From Xanthostigma xanthostigma (lineage: Eukaryota; Arthropoda; Insecta; Raphidioptera; Raphidiidae), in NCBI GenBank assembly GCA_963575645.1, contig OY754464.1, positions 83,488,948 to 83,552,947 of the forward strand: a stretch of 64,000 nucleotides of DNA, given 5' to 3'. The notes beneath the pieces are model-generated. The model ran no database searches and was not told the origin of the DNA. It saw nothing but the letters and a program-made list of their open reading frames with translations. The position numbers and the translations under genes are program-made. This document shows, piece by piece, positions 1 through 9,774 of the stretch. Position 1 is the stretch's first letter. Each line of letters opens with the position of its first letter.

Positions 1-291
1 TTTTTAATGTATTATTAATTATGCTAATAAATATATGTAGGTACATATTTTGCCTATTAATTAATCAAAAATTTTATTTTGTAGATATGTGCTACAGAGT
101 GAGGTTATATTGTGTTCGATAAACTTTGAGACGAACCGACTGCATATTATTGTTCGTTTATGAATTTAACATGCGCAAATTTGAGGTATTTACGCATTAT
201 TCTTAATAAATATACCTACTTAAAATAATGATGGCAGGAAGAAGTTTTACTTCAGTCGTGTGGTCTAAAGCACACTGGCTTTTTTTAGAGT
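1..291 (+). mobile_element. HINE family F, copy 1 (3' part)
   Basis: The 3' portion of a non-autonomous Helentron-like element; the 5' part lies outside the window. It shows the shared interior (gctacagagtgaggttatattgtgt near 91-115), the subterminal inverted repeat GAAGTTTTACTTC near 241-253, then a hairpin GTGTG...CACAC and a T-run. Five more copies occur in the window, and no replicase is encoded. Confidence 0.7.
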
Positions 292-412
292 GGGTGTGTC
301 GTTATTTAGAGTGTATCATTGTATGAGCAACAAGGTAAACCAACTGCAGGAGTTAAGTAATTTCGACGTTTTAAGGAGTTTGTCGTTATAGCGAGTGGAG
401 TTTGCACTGTAC
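292..412 (-). mobile_element. pogo/Tigger-type element end (fragment)
   Basis: This stretch nearly repeats 38725-38840, which lies directly upstream of a pogo-like transposase relic. Read on the minus strand it starts TA-CAGTGCAAACTC and carries 'tataacgacaaactcc', which resembles ends of pogo/Tigger elements. The CACTG|TA junction at 407-413 would be the TA target. Only one end is present. Confidence 0.45.
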
Positions 413-784
413 ATGTATTTCAATCGAATAAGTCAGTTGAAATGTTCAGCTTTATTTGCATAAACTTACAGACACTCGGATGTAGGTACCTAAAGCTAAA
501 AAAAGTAGGAAGAAATGAGTTCGTAACAATAAAATGTACCTATACATGTTTTTTAATAGTCTCCATCACACCACCTGTGTCCCTCAGCCTATTTTAAGTT
601 TCAATTGCATTTAAGACTACAGATTTCTGCTTTCCCTCCGCATCAGTGATGGGATTGTCAATGTAGGGCATCTGGTTCACTGACATTTTTCCATAAACAC
701 ATTTCCCTACACTTTGTAATGGAACTTAACATCAACTATACAAATTGCTTTATTCAAATTTTGTTGCAGTGAGAAATAATAATT
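413..784. other. No feature recognised
   Basis: AT-rich sequence without a credible ORF, tandem repeat or match to another part of the window. Confidence 0.5.
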
Positions 785-1165
785 AATAGGTAATAAAATA
801 TTTTTAACAAGATAATTGAACCGACTTCAAAATATGCACTAAAAAGTAAAAATTAGATAGTTGTCTGTAAAGTCGGTTTACGGACGATAGTTTTACGTGA
901 TAACGTATTCCGCTCGAATATCATATTTAATAATACATAACCTAAATTTTAGTAGCTGTCAAACTTGGTCCGATCGTGCTTCTCTATCGCTTATACTGCG
1001 CTCTCGCTTGCACGCACAGGGTCAGGCGGAACGTTACGGCGTTACAGTTTTTCGTGCGTGCAGCTAGTTTTTCATCAATTTATCGGTGAACATACATAAA
1101 AAAAAATATATATATACAGTTGAACATAGAACCTCCTCCTTTTTTGAAGTCGGTTAATAACTTAT
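785..1165. mobile_element. 'gaaccgacttcaaa' repeat (family E), split by HINE D1
   Basis: The left part (785-855) carries tttttaaca..ttgaaccgacttcaaa and gcactaaaaagtaaaa. The right part (about 1087-1165) carries gaacctcctccttttttgaagtcgg, the complementary end. The 'ggaggaggttct' plus 'accgacttcaa' pairing is, from memory, a very abundant lepidopteran repeat. The interior is replaced by a HINE D copy. Confidence 0.5.
851..1086 (-). mobile_element. HINE family D, copy 1 (short variant, 5' truncated)
   Basis: Read on the minus strand, the right side has the 3' hairpin GTCCGTAAA/TTTACAGAC and ACGTTATCACGT. The interior with 'cgatagagaagcacgatcgg' and 'gcaagcgagagcgcag' matches D3, D8 and D10. 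The 5' end, TTTTGACGTGATAACGTC, is missing near 1086. Confidence 0.65.
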
Positions 1166-1170
1166 AATAG

Positions 1171-1787
1171 ACTAGCGGTCCCGCCCGGTTTCACCCGGGT
1201 ATAAAAGAACGAATGGGGAAGGGAGGAACATCAGTACACACATTCATCTTAGTTTACCGAGATGAATTTTGTGACCAAATTTCATGATGATCGGAGTTAC
1301 CGTTCAAAAGTTTTTGTCGATAAAAAGCAGTATTTATATACTTTTTTTAACTAATAATTTTTTTTTAATTAATTAAATAAAACTAAAATAAATTTAAATG
1401 TAAGCCTTAGAAGAAAGCAATGTAGAAAAAAAATTAAAAATATATTCGTCCAACGTAGGGCTCGAACCCACGACCCTGAAATTGACAGTCGTGTGCTCTA
1501 CCGATTGAGCTAGCCGGCGTTGTATTCTGACAACGCTAATCTGAGTATATTTAGTTAGTGCATTTCACCTGAATAGAAGCTTATTTTTGAGATACATTCT
1601 GCAACATTTTTCATTAATGCTCCGCTCCTAATGGTCGTAGCCTGATTTTATATAGCCTTATAATAGCCTTCCTCGATAAATGGGCTATCCAACAAAAAAA
1701 AATGTTTTTCAATTTGAAACAGTAGTTCCTGAGATTAGCGCGTTCAAACAAACAAACAAACAAACTCTTCAGCTTTATATATTAGTA
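1171..1787. mobile_element. SINE/LINE-tail type repeat with (AAAC)n end
   Basis: Begins actagcggtcccgcccggtt and ends with a (CAAA)n tract and 'cttcagctttatatattag'. This layout, with 'gaccaaatttcatgatgatcgg' and 'cctgagattagcgcg', resembles retroposon tails common in Lepidoptera. The minus-strand tRNA-like box at 1448-1519 lies inside it. A related head lies at 24817-24957. The class (RTE-like tail or SINE) is not settled by sequence alone. Confidence 0.5.
1448..1519 (-). pseudogene. tRNA-Lys-like sequence
   Basis: On the minus strand this reads like insect tRNA-Lys(CTT): A box TAGCTCAATCGGTAGAGC and B box GGTTCGAGCC with a pairing D arm and T arm. The anticodon loop reads CTGTCAA, giving GTC (Asp) rather than CTT. 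The anticodon stem (CACGA/TTTCA) no longer pairs, and the acceptor stem has mismatches. It sits inside a retroposon-like repeat, so I read it as a SINE head or tRNA pseudogene, not a working tRNA. Confidence 0.65.
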
Positions 1788-1788
1788 T

Positions 1789-2264
1789 TAGTTATTGGCG
1801 TAACTAGTAGTCTAAGTCATTCATCGCGCTGACAGGTCATGACTTAGCCTACAAGTTGCGCCCATAATTTTATTCAACAATTGCGCGTTATTCATGTTTT
1901 AATTATAATGAGATGTTGTAAATATCTATTTATTTCTTTATAAAAAAACTGTCAATACTAACAGCACCAAACAGCACGATTCAATGTTTTGGTTTGAGGT
2001 TAGCCGGTTATGAATAAACTCCATGTCGAAAACATTCGGCCTCTCAATTTTAGCCTCAATGGGTAACAACGGAGTTGTTGTTACCTACTATTTCGTTACG
2101 ACTCAGAAAATAGTTACGTTTATTTTCATTACTCCACAATGGCCGAGCTAGTAGGAATCTTCATTGAGTTATGACAAGTAATTGTCACCAGTCGGTAAAT
2201 GGCTATTTAGGGTTCGGTTTTTAGGCATGATAAAATATGAATAACGCGCATGAGTTGAATAAAG
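1789..2264 (+). mobile_element. MITE family R, copy 1 (hairpin plus TIR unit)
   Basis: About 475 bp repeated in inverted orientation at 14557-15034. It starts with a hairpin (1794-1862; GGCGTAACT..AAGTCAT against ATGACTTAG..GTTGCGCC). A unit follows with terminal repeats TTATTCAAC...GCGCGTTATTCAT and ATGAATAACGCGC...GTTGAATAA. No ORF. Confidence 0.65.
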
Positions 2265-2556
2265 ATTATAACCTATTACTTACATCGAATTCATCTTCGT
2301 TTTTCTGATTGTAGTTCCCGATGAACGGTAATTTTTTATTACATACTTGGGATTCCTCCGAAACAAATTTTTTGAGTGTTCAGCTCAAATGTTGTATAAT
2401 TACACAATTACTACATGTGAAAATATCTATCATAATCTACCACTGACGCTATTTATCAGAAAAAAGTTAAAATTGGGCCATCGATCATTTTTCCCCTGTG
2501 GACTGTGGTGTTCAATGGAAAATATTCAAACATACCAAACAACTGGCAACGCAAAT

Positions 2557-3461
2557 GCCCCCTGCACCCTTCATCTCAAATCTTTTCCCCTCGCCTAAAA
2601 CGGTTCGCGCTCTCCCGACGCTATTTTTAAAGCTAGAGGGTTCTGGTAAACGCCAAATGAAAGACAAAGAATCAGACTACAGATCCTTCAGGCGAATTTT
2701 TTGAAAAACAGTTTCGCCTACGTGTGAAATATTACGTAACTTATTATTTTCTTCAAAAGGTTGTAAGTTTTTTCAGGAATTTTTGACGTGATAACGTCTT
2801 ATAAATTGATGAATCACCAATCTTATAAATTGATAAAACACCGGCTGCATGTACGAAAAAGTGTAACGTTCCTAACGGTCGTAACGTTCGTAACGTTCCG
2901 CCTGACCCTGTGCGTGCTTTTCTCGAAAACGGCCCTAACGATTTGGATGAAATTTACTGAAAAGGGATTTTGGGGGGCAAAAAATCGTTTTAGCTAAGTC
3001 TCATCTCTCGAAAAAATCGTTTTCTTACAAATTTTATCATTATAAAAATCAATTTTTTGACGTATGAAAATACTTAAATATTGTAAGTAGGTTTTGGAAT
3101 TTTATATAAACAGTGAAACAATTGTTTTATAAATATTATGACAGCTAATCTTTGAGACTTAAAATAAATACGAAAGAAAGAAAGTTAAAAAAAAAACAAT
3201 TATATTATATGGTGAGTAATTTAAATAAATAAAATTAACCTAAATTTGAAGCGAAAGATGCAATATCATAGATTATTACGGAATACGTTATCACGTAAAA
3301 CTATCGTCCGTAAACCGACTTTACAGACAACCAATTTTTTTTTCTAAAAATTCGCCTGAAGGATCTGTAGTCTGATTCTTTGTCTTTCATTTGGCGTTTA
3401 CCAGAACCCTCTAGCTTTAAAAATAGCGTCGGATTTGAGATGAAGGGTGCAGGGGGTGTTT
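2557..3461. mobile_element. Fold-back element 1, carrying HINE D2
   Basis: Left arm 2557-2702 and right arm 3345-3461 are near-exact inverted copies (ccctgcacccttcatctcaa ... ccttcaggcgaa). The left arm has an extra ~31 bp (about 2582-2612). The loop holds ~78 bp of its own sequence and a complete HINE D copy. No coding capacity is visible; two small ORFs in the left arm are chance. Confidence 0.75.
2781..3343 (+). mobile_element. HINE family D, copy 2 (long variant)
   Basis: Starts TTTTGACGTGATAACGTC and ends ACGTTATCACGT, hairpin GTCCGTAAA-ccgac-TTTACAGAC (one mismatch), then a T-run. ACGTGATAACGT and ACGTTATCACGT form a 12-bp subterminal inverted repeat. The long interior (about 560 bp) matches D5, D6 and D7. 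A 69-aa ORF at 2788 is repeated in other copies and is not a gene. Confidence 0.8.
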
Positions 3462-3984
3462 GCTGGGACGAATACTCTTAAGTTTAAACTTTCCAGTTGA
3501 TTATTTATTCTGTCTGTTTTTCATCTGGTGGCAATTATTTGTGAATTGCGGTATTATGCATACAACAATGGTAGACGTCGTACCCGGCTTTTCAAAGAGC
3601 CTGGAAGACGAGAGAAATAAGATAAAAAAAAGACAATAATAAGTCGAAGGGAAATACATAGGTCCCCGGATACTTTAAGATCAATTGAGATTTGAGTGTA
3701 GATAGTATGAGTATCGGATTGTTTACTTTGCCATTAGCCAATCAGGGTGCAGGAAATGTGAAGTAAATACACCAGCGAAGGAAGTAACAGCTATGTTGGC
3801 TTGCTATAATGGGCGTTCAATATTGTATCTAGCTTATATCAACGAATAAAGTGAATAAGGAAGGAGTCTTTCGCGTCTTCCAGCCGTGCGACGGAAGTCG
3901 GCCATGATGATTAACTGTCTATAACGTAATCCGTAAACAAAGCCCCGTCATTTTCTGTAAACATTTTATTGTTTTTTCAGGTGC

Positions 3985-4282
3985 GTACAATACTCGCCAC
4001 GAATCTAAAAGGCTCGGAAGTTAGATGCGCTTGTACAGTCTGTTGAAAAACTACAAACTCGCAACTCAACAAAACTAAAATAACAACTTGTCAATAGCGT
4101 ACTCGACTGTACTTTAAAGCAGGAAAGCGACAAGTGACAAAGGCAACGAGCGATCACGGCCAATCACCGACGAGCGCACGTTCCGTGCAGGTAGCTGGGA
4201 AGTGGTGGGAGTCGAAACGGCTCTAAAATATGCCTGTTTGTGACTAACTTCCGAACCTTTAAGATCCGTGGCGCGGATTATA
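3985..4282. mobile_element. TIR MITE family Q, copy 1
   Basis: Ends are inverted: left CGCCACGAATCTAAAAGG.CTCGGAAGTTAG, right CTAACTTCCGAACC.TTTAAGATCCGTGGCG (about 32 bp). The interior carries 'gatcacggccaatcac' and 'ccgtgcaggtagctggga'. Copies lie at 35570-35862 and 60298-60616. In copy 3 the inverted ends extend into TATAATAC. Confidence 0.7.
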
Positions 4283-4412
4283 ACGTCAATAAATGTTGTT
4301 TCTATATGTCTCCTTATTATGATACTTCACTGTTTTATGTTTCAAAGACGATATTCAATAATTTATTTTGTTTTATCATGCAGAATGACTGACAATACAC
4401 AAGAGTGTAGGC

Positions 4413-4770
4413 TTTCACGGCCGGTGTTGATCCAAATCTTCTTGGTTTCCGGGCTTGTATGCCGTGGTCCATTGGTATTTCTACCTGACGTTTCGTCTAC
4501 AACTGCGGCAGAAGATTTGACTCTAAAACCTGGACACCTGCAATACCAATCCACTGAATGGAATGACCAATCACAGAAGAGCATACTACGACCGAGTAGA
4601 GAACACGAGCACGCTGACCATAAAAGACGGAAGTACCACACTTACCTGTGAGCAGCCTAGAAGGACACTTCGCCCGCTACCACATCGCCTTTGATAATGT
4701 CTACCGCAGTTGTAGACGAAACGTCAGGTAGGAATACCAATGGACCACGGAATACAAGCCCGGAAACTTG
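4413..4770. mobile_element. TIR element family B, copy 1
   Basis: Left arm 4443-4509 and right arm 4704-4768 are inverted (ccgggcttgtatgccgtgg; ctacctgacgtttcgtctac). The 127-aa ORF (4268-4651) and its 92-aa antisense partner run through the arms and start outside the element, so I do not call them genes. Partial copies lie at 7340-7544, 16376-16500 and 39519-39566. Confidence 0.65.
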
Positions 4771-4774
4771 ACAA

Positions 4775-5542
4775 TATACATTTCAAGCTTGCAGCTTGTA
4801 TTTGCCTTTTTTCAACTATTGCTTAATATAATTAATTAATGCTAGTGCTTTGGTATTTAAGAGGCTTAAATGAAGGAAGCATTTCCTTAATCTTTTAATG
4901 ATCACCATCAAAGTGCCATTTCAATTATTTTATTATCTTTGTAGCAAAGGCTTTATTGTAACTATTTAATAGCTCAAGCATTTACATACAAATATTTGCG
5001 GAAAAAGTATATATGACAAATAATTAAGATAATTCAAAACAATGATATAAAACATTAATATATAAAAGATTTAACCCAAAACGGAGTATTTCAAAACTGA
5101 CAATTAAATAGGCCTTTGATTTATTTGCAAAAATGTTACTTATGGCCATGTTCACCGAACGTAAGTAGTTATTTATTTGGTTCATTTGTTTCATTCCTCC
5201 GAATAAATAACAATAATTCAATTCACCAAGCAGGTAAAATAATAATGGATGCCACATTGATCATAATACCTAACCTATAAACGTGGAGTATTATATCTAC
5301 AGTTTGCTCTTGCGAATTTATTTATGTGCTGTTTATTAACCTTTTGTGAATTGTATAGTTGTGAAACAGTGGAAGTTTTGTGCGCAATTAGGTTACGATA
5401 AAACATTATTTTGTGAAACCTTTTTTTGGCGTTTCCACTAACGCCATCGGTCGGATTTTTGGGTGAACCTTAAAATATTCAACAAAAATATCAGTGTATA
5501 TTTATTCTTACCCGACAATTTTCTTGGTGAATTAAAAGTAAA
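4775..5542. other. No feature recognised
   Basis: AT-rich DNA; no credible coding frame and no match elsewhere in the window. Confidence 0.5.
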
Positions 5543-6119
5543 CTAGTGTGACCTGTGCGAATTATTCGCACTAAATAAGTATAATAATTATCACTTTACA
5601 AAATTATTTTTTAAATATGATTGCAGGTATTCAATTCGTTTCTAATTTTGCACACTGCTTATAACGTTCTTCTTTTTGTTGTATTACAATATGAAGCTCA
5701 GATGACAGTTCGAAGAAATATTTTACTAAAATTGTCATATAGAGGCGCAAGTAGCAAAAGCGTTGAGCTAAGCCGTCAGATGGCATCATGCAGCATTGCT
5801 GTGACGTTGTTCAGCATTGCTCGCTGTTTCAAAATTAAAGCCGTCAGATGGCAGTATGCAGTATTGTGTCTGTTGTATTACAGTATGAAGGTCAGATGAC
5901 AGATCGAAGTGTTGACGTTGTTTCAAAATTAAAGCCGTCAGATGGTAGACGTTGTTCAGCGTTGCTGTATTTTAATTAATTTACAAAAACAAAAGCAATA
6001 ATAAATTTTTTAGTTGTCGATGCCAGTAGAGCAAGCAATTATCTGTGAAATGATATATAATTTATGTGGAGAAATTGTGAGGCAAACATCTTTAATCTTA
6101 GCGTATTAATATTATATGA
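5543..6119 (-). mobile_element. Helitron family A, copy 1
   Basis: Read on the minus strand it begins TCATATAATATTAATACGC and ends with hairpin GTGCGAATAATTCGCAC, 8 nt, then CTAG. Host bases are A before TC and T after CTAG, the Helitron insertion rule. The interior has repeated 'gccgtcagatggca' motifs. The 92-aa ORF at 5621-5899 recurs in all copies and has no helicase or Rep motif. Confidence 0.85.
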
Positions 6120-6121
6120 TT

Positions 6122-6645
6122 TTATTCTGAAGTTCCAAGATTAGTAACTTCTATCTTTAATAGAGTTCGGTGAATATGGGCATTTAATCGAAGATTTTTC
6201 AGAAGCGTATTAATAAATATAAAAATACGTACAGACAACTCAACAAAAAAAAAAAAAAGGGAGAAAAAATAGAACTTTAAGAAGCGATGAGTTCAGCAGT
6301 TATTGCGACGTTAACGGTATGCAGAGTTGTTTCAATGGCGGTGTCATTTTACCACCTCGTTAAAAAGTTCTGACGGTGCGCAAGTAAACACCCTCTTTGT
6401 ATAAATATGTAAGAATACCTACCAGTTGGAAAGTTTGTGCTGTATATATGGAAAATATAGATATGTAAGTATCTCAAATTTATGGCTTATAGCTCGAGTA
6501 AAAAATCGAATATTGAAAATATTACATATAAATAAATCACAATTGAATCATATTTTTTTCGCTTTGTACACGATGACAAGTTACGCTGTTTTTTTCCCTT
6601 GAAGAACGCTAAATTGCCAATTAAGATTGGCCTATTATATACCTA
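6122..6645. other. No feature recognised between Helitron copies A1 and A2
   Basis: AT-rich spacer with an A-run near 6245-6260 and no credible ORF. Confidence 0.5.
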
Positions 6646-7339
6646 CTAGTGTGACCTGTGCGAATTATTTGCACTAAATAAGTATAATAATTATCACTTT
6701 ACAAAATTATTTTTTAAATATAATTGCAGGTATTCAATTCGTTTCTAATTTTGCACACTGCTTATAACGTTCTTCTTTTTGTTGTATTACAATATGAAGC
6801 TCAGATGACAGATCGAAGAAATATTTTACTAAAATTGTCATATAGAGGCGCAAGTAGCAAAAGCGTTGGGCTAAGCCGTCAGATGGCATCATGCAGCATT
6901 GCTGTGACGTTGTTCAGCGTTGCTCGCTGTTTCAAAATTAAAACCGTCAGATGGCAGTATGCAGTATTGTGTCTGTTGTATTACAATATGAAGGTCAGAT
7001 GACAGATCGAAGAAATATTTTACTAAAATTGTCATATAGAGGCGCAAGTAGCAAAAGCGTTGAGCTAAGCCGTCAGATGGCATCATGCAGCATTGCTGTG
7101 ACGTTGTTCAGCGTTGCTCGCTGTTTCAAAATTAAAGCCGTCAGATGGCAGACGTAGTTCAGCGTTGCTGTATTTTAATTAATTTACAAAAACAAAAGCA
7201 ATAATAAATTTTTTAGTTGTCGATGTCAGTAGAGCAAGCAATTATCTGTAAAATGATATATAATTTATGTGGAGAAATTGTGAGTTTTTTTCTAAAAAGG
7301 GAGGCAAACATTTTAACCTTAGCGTATAAATATATATAT
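6646..7339 (-). mobile_element. Helitron family A, copy 2 (internal duplication)
   Basis: The 3' end (hairpin plus CTAG) is intact at the left edge. A 194-bp unit is tandemly duplicated (starts at 6781 and 6975, each with gacagatcgaagaaatattt). The 5'-TC end is lost where family B sequence begins at about 7340. Confidence 0.85.
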
Positions 7340-7544
7340 CTTCTCGGTTTCCGGGCTTGTATGCCGTGGTCCATTGGTATTCCTACCTGACGTTTCGTCT
7401 ACAACTGCGGTAGACATTATCAAAGGCGATGTGGTAGCGGGCGAAGTGTCCTTCTAGCCTGCTCACAGGTAAGTGTGGTACTTCCGTCTTTTATGGTCAG
7501 CGTGCTCGTGTTCTCTACTCGGTCGTAGTATGCTCTTCGTATTA
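7340..7544. mobile_element. Family B, copy 2 (fragment)
   Basis: Matches the reverse complement of B1 from the TIR (ccgggcttgtatgccgtgg) through ctcgtgttctctactcgg. It is broken by the Helitron A2 junction on the left and by the pogo-like MITE on the right. Confidence 0.7.
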
Positions 7545-7727
7545 CAGTGGATTTCGGTTATAACAACGATGAAGGGACCACATAATTCCGTCGTTATATC
7601 CGGAGGTTGCTATATCTGGAAGTCACTATATAGAAAGAAAAGGACTTTAAATTCAAGGGACTTAAGAGTTACGTCGCTATAACCGAAAAGTCGTTATAAC
7701 CGAAATCGTTATAAATAATATCCACTG
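7545..7727. mobile_element. pogo/Tc1-mariner-like MITE (183 bp)
   Basis: Begins CAGTGGATTTCGGTTATAAC and ends ATCCACTG, with TA on both sides (7543-7544 and 7728-7729). The right end carries several 'gttataaccgaaa' motifs inverted to the left end. TA target and CAGT start are typical of Tc1/mariner and pogo families. No coding. Confidence 0.75.
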
Positions 7728-7744
7728 TAATTAAATGTTTCTTA

Positions 7745-7890
7745 TTGGAGTTTTCTTTTGATTTTCTCCGTCAATTATGGACTGATTTTCAAATTTTTTT
7801 TTATTTGAAAGAGTGCATTTCCGAGGTGGTCCCATCGGAACCAAGTCAGGATCTGATGGTGGAATCCGGAGAAATCGAGGGAAACTCTCT
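7745..7890. repeat. Family E interior fragment
   Basis: Contains gaaagagtgcatttccgagg, 'tggtcccatcgg' and gtcaggatctgatggtgga, resembling the interior of the lepidopteran 'accgacttcaa' repeat. A second fragment lies near 44780-44850. The 65-aa ORF here is not supported as a gene. Confidence 0.4.
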
Positions 7891-8052
7891 TGGCCATAGC
7901 GGAATAAGCATGGGTAAGATGCCCCCGCACGGATTGGGTTAGTTTTTTTTTCATTTATAGCGATTGATAAATGAATAAGATTTGGAAAATTTCAGCCCTA
8001 AAAAATCAACCCCTGGGGAGTGAGAATTAATTTTCGAAAAATCATAAAAAAA

Positions 8053-8263
8053 AATATAGTTTAAAAAAAACTAAAAAACACGCTTTATATCGGACTAAAA
8101 AGTAAAAAATAATTGTTTTAAAATAAGCTTAAAAAGCGTGGGGCGCTTTGTTCCACATTTTCGTACATCGAGCGCCCAACGCTTTTTAAGCTTATTTTAA
8201 AACAATTATTTTTTACTTTTTAGTCCGATATAAAGCGTGTTTTTTAGTTTTTTTTAAACTATA
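8053..8263. repeat. Perfect palindrome, ~86-bp arms
   Basis: The 8053-8138 arm is, base for base, the reverse complement of about 8179-8263 (cgctttatatcggactaaaa / ttttagtccgatataaagcg). The loop holds a further GGGCGCT/AGCGCCC stem. The absence of mismatches suggests recent origin or gene conversion between arms. Confidence 0.85.
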
Positions 8264-8282
8264 TTTTATTTTTCACTTTTTA

Positions 8283-8841
8283 GTGAGGATCTATAAAAGA
8301 ATTTATTAATCCTGGGGGTCCTAATAAGGATAATGGGAAACTGTTATCAAATTATTGCATTGTCATCGGTCCTTGATACGTATGCAAAGTTTCAAATTAA
8401 TCAGACTTCGGTAAATTGGTGAAAATTATGCTCAAAGATTCCGTTACGGACATACATACATAGTTACAACCCAAACTAATATAAAGCGTTTAATAATAAG
8501 GATAATGGGAAACTGTTATCAAATTATTGCATTGTCATCGGTCCTTGATACGTATGCAAAGTTTCAAATTAATCAGACTTCGGGAAATTGGTGAAAATAA
8601 AGCGTTTACTACAGAGGATCTATAAAAGAATTTATTAATCCTGGGGGTCCTAATAAGGATAATGGGAAACTGTTATCAAATTATTGCATTGTCATCGGTC
8701 CTTGATACGTATGCAAAGTTTCAAATTAATCAGACTTCGGGAAATTGGTGAAAATTATGCTCAAAGATTCCGTTACGGTAGTTAGTTACATACATACATA
8801 CATAGTTAGTTACAACCCAAGCTAATATAAAGCGTTTAAAA
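8283..8841. repeat. Three tandem copies of a ~110-225-bp unit
   Basis: Units start near 8284, 8491 and 8614 and share taataaggataatgggaaac, 'cattgtcatcggtccttg' and a final 'ataaagcgttta'. The middle unit is shortened. Units one and three also carry ttccgttacgg and (CATA)n. Confidence 0.8.
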
Positions 8842-9514
8842 ATCATAACTTTTGAATAGCTGAACTGATTTTGATGAAAATTTAATATGATTTAGATATT
8901 ACAAAAGCGCATCATAAGAAAAATTATCAGCTCGAAAAAAAATATATAACCTCAAAAAAAAAATAATTTAAGTTTTTAATTTTTTTTTTAAATATTTGCG
9001 ATTTTGGTACAATCACCAAAATTTTTGTAAAAATTTCTGAAACTACTCTACGTAACATATAATTTTTTCATAACGAGTTTCAGGGTGCGTCATGGTCAAA
9101 AAAATAAAAAAATTTGAAAATATTTTTTTTTTATAGGTTATGATCATGGTACAATTACAACATTTTTTTGTAGATTCGGGAATCTGTTTAACATAACATA
9201 TAATTTTTTCATTACGAGTTTCCGGGTGCGTCATGGTCAAAAAAATAAAAATGTTTGAAAATATTTTTTTTATAGCTTCTTTTTAACATGCATGAACTGA
9301 TAACGTTATGTACAAAAACTTTCTTATTACTTCTTTCTGATACTAATGATTATTCTATTCTTATTCGCTTCAGGTCTAAAGAACAGAACTGAAACAACGA
9401 ATGAGTTGAAGGAAAAAAAAAGTAAAAGAGGCGAATTAACTGCTATTAGTCATTTTAGTGTTTTTAAATTCCGAAAAAAATAATAGGTTATGTTAAAAAG
9501 ATTCCCGAACCTAA

Positions 9515-9774
9515 AAAAAATTGGTTGTCTGTAAAGTCGGTTAGTTTTACGTGATAACGTATTCCGCTCGAATATCATATTTAATAATACATTACTGCGC
9601 TCTCGCTTGCACGCACAGGGTCAGGCGGAACGTTACACTTTTCGGAACGTTACACTTTTTCGTGCGTGCAGCTGGTGTTTCATCAATCGGAACGTTACAC
9701 TTTTCGGAACGTTACACTTTTTCGTGCGTGCAGCTGGTGTTTCATCAATTTATAAGACGTTATCACGTCAAAAA
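9515..9774 (-). mobile_element. HINE family D, copy 3 (short variant)
   Basis: Both ends are present on the minus strand: TTTTGACGTGATAACGTC at the right edge, and ACGTTATCACGT plus the final T-run at the left. The 3' hairpin has lost part of one arm. An internal ~60-bp stretch (ggaacgttacacttttcgga) is duplicated near 9640-9745. Confidence 0.75.

Noticed and set aside
2788..2997. 60-81-aa ORF recurring in HINE D copies
   Set aside because: Length varies with expansion of 'taacgttcctaacg' units; no domain. By-product of the repeat.
4268..4651. 127-aa ORF and antisense 92-aa ORF
   Set aside because: Begin outside and run into the terminal arms of element B; no recognised protein family.
5621..5899. 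92-aa ORF repeated at 6724, 20758 (shorter), 24342, 32020 (minus), 34700, 37686 and 50570 (minus)
   Set aside because: It lies inside every Helitron A copy, starts upstream of low-complexity repeated motifs and has no Rep, helicase or other domain. Conservation follows from copy similarity.
8283..8841. CRISPR-like array
   Set aside because: Three long direct repeats of unequal length without unique short spacers, in a eukaryotic repeat region.
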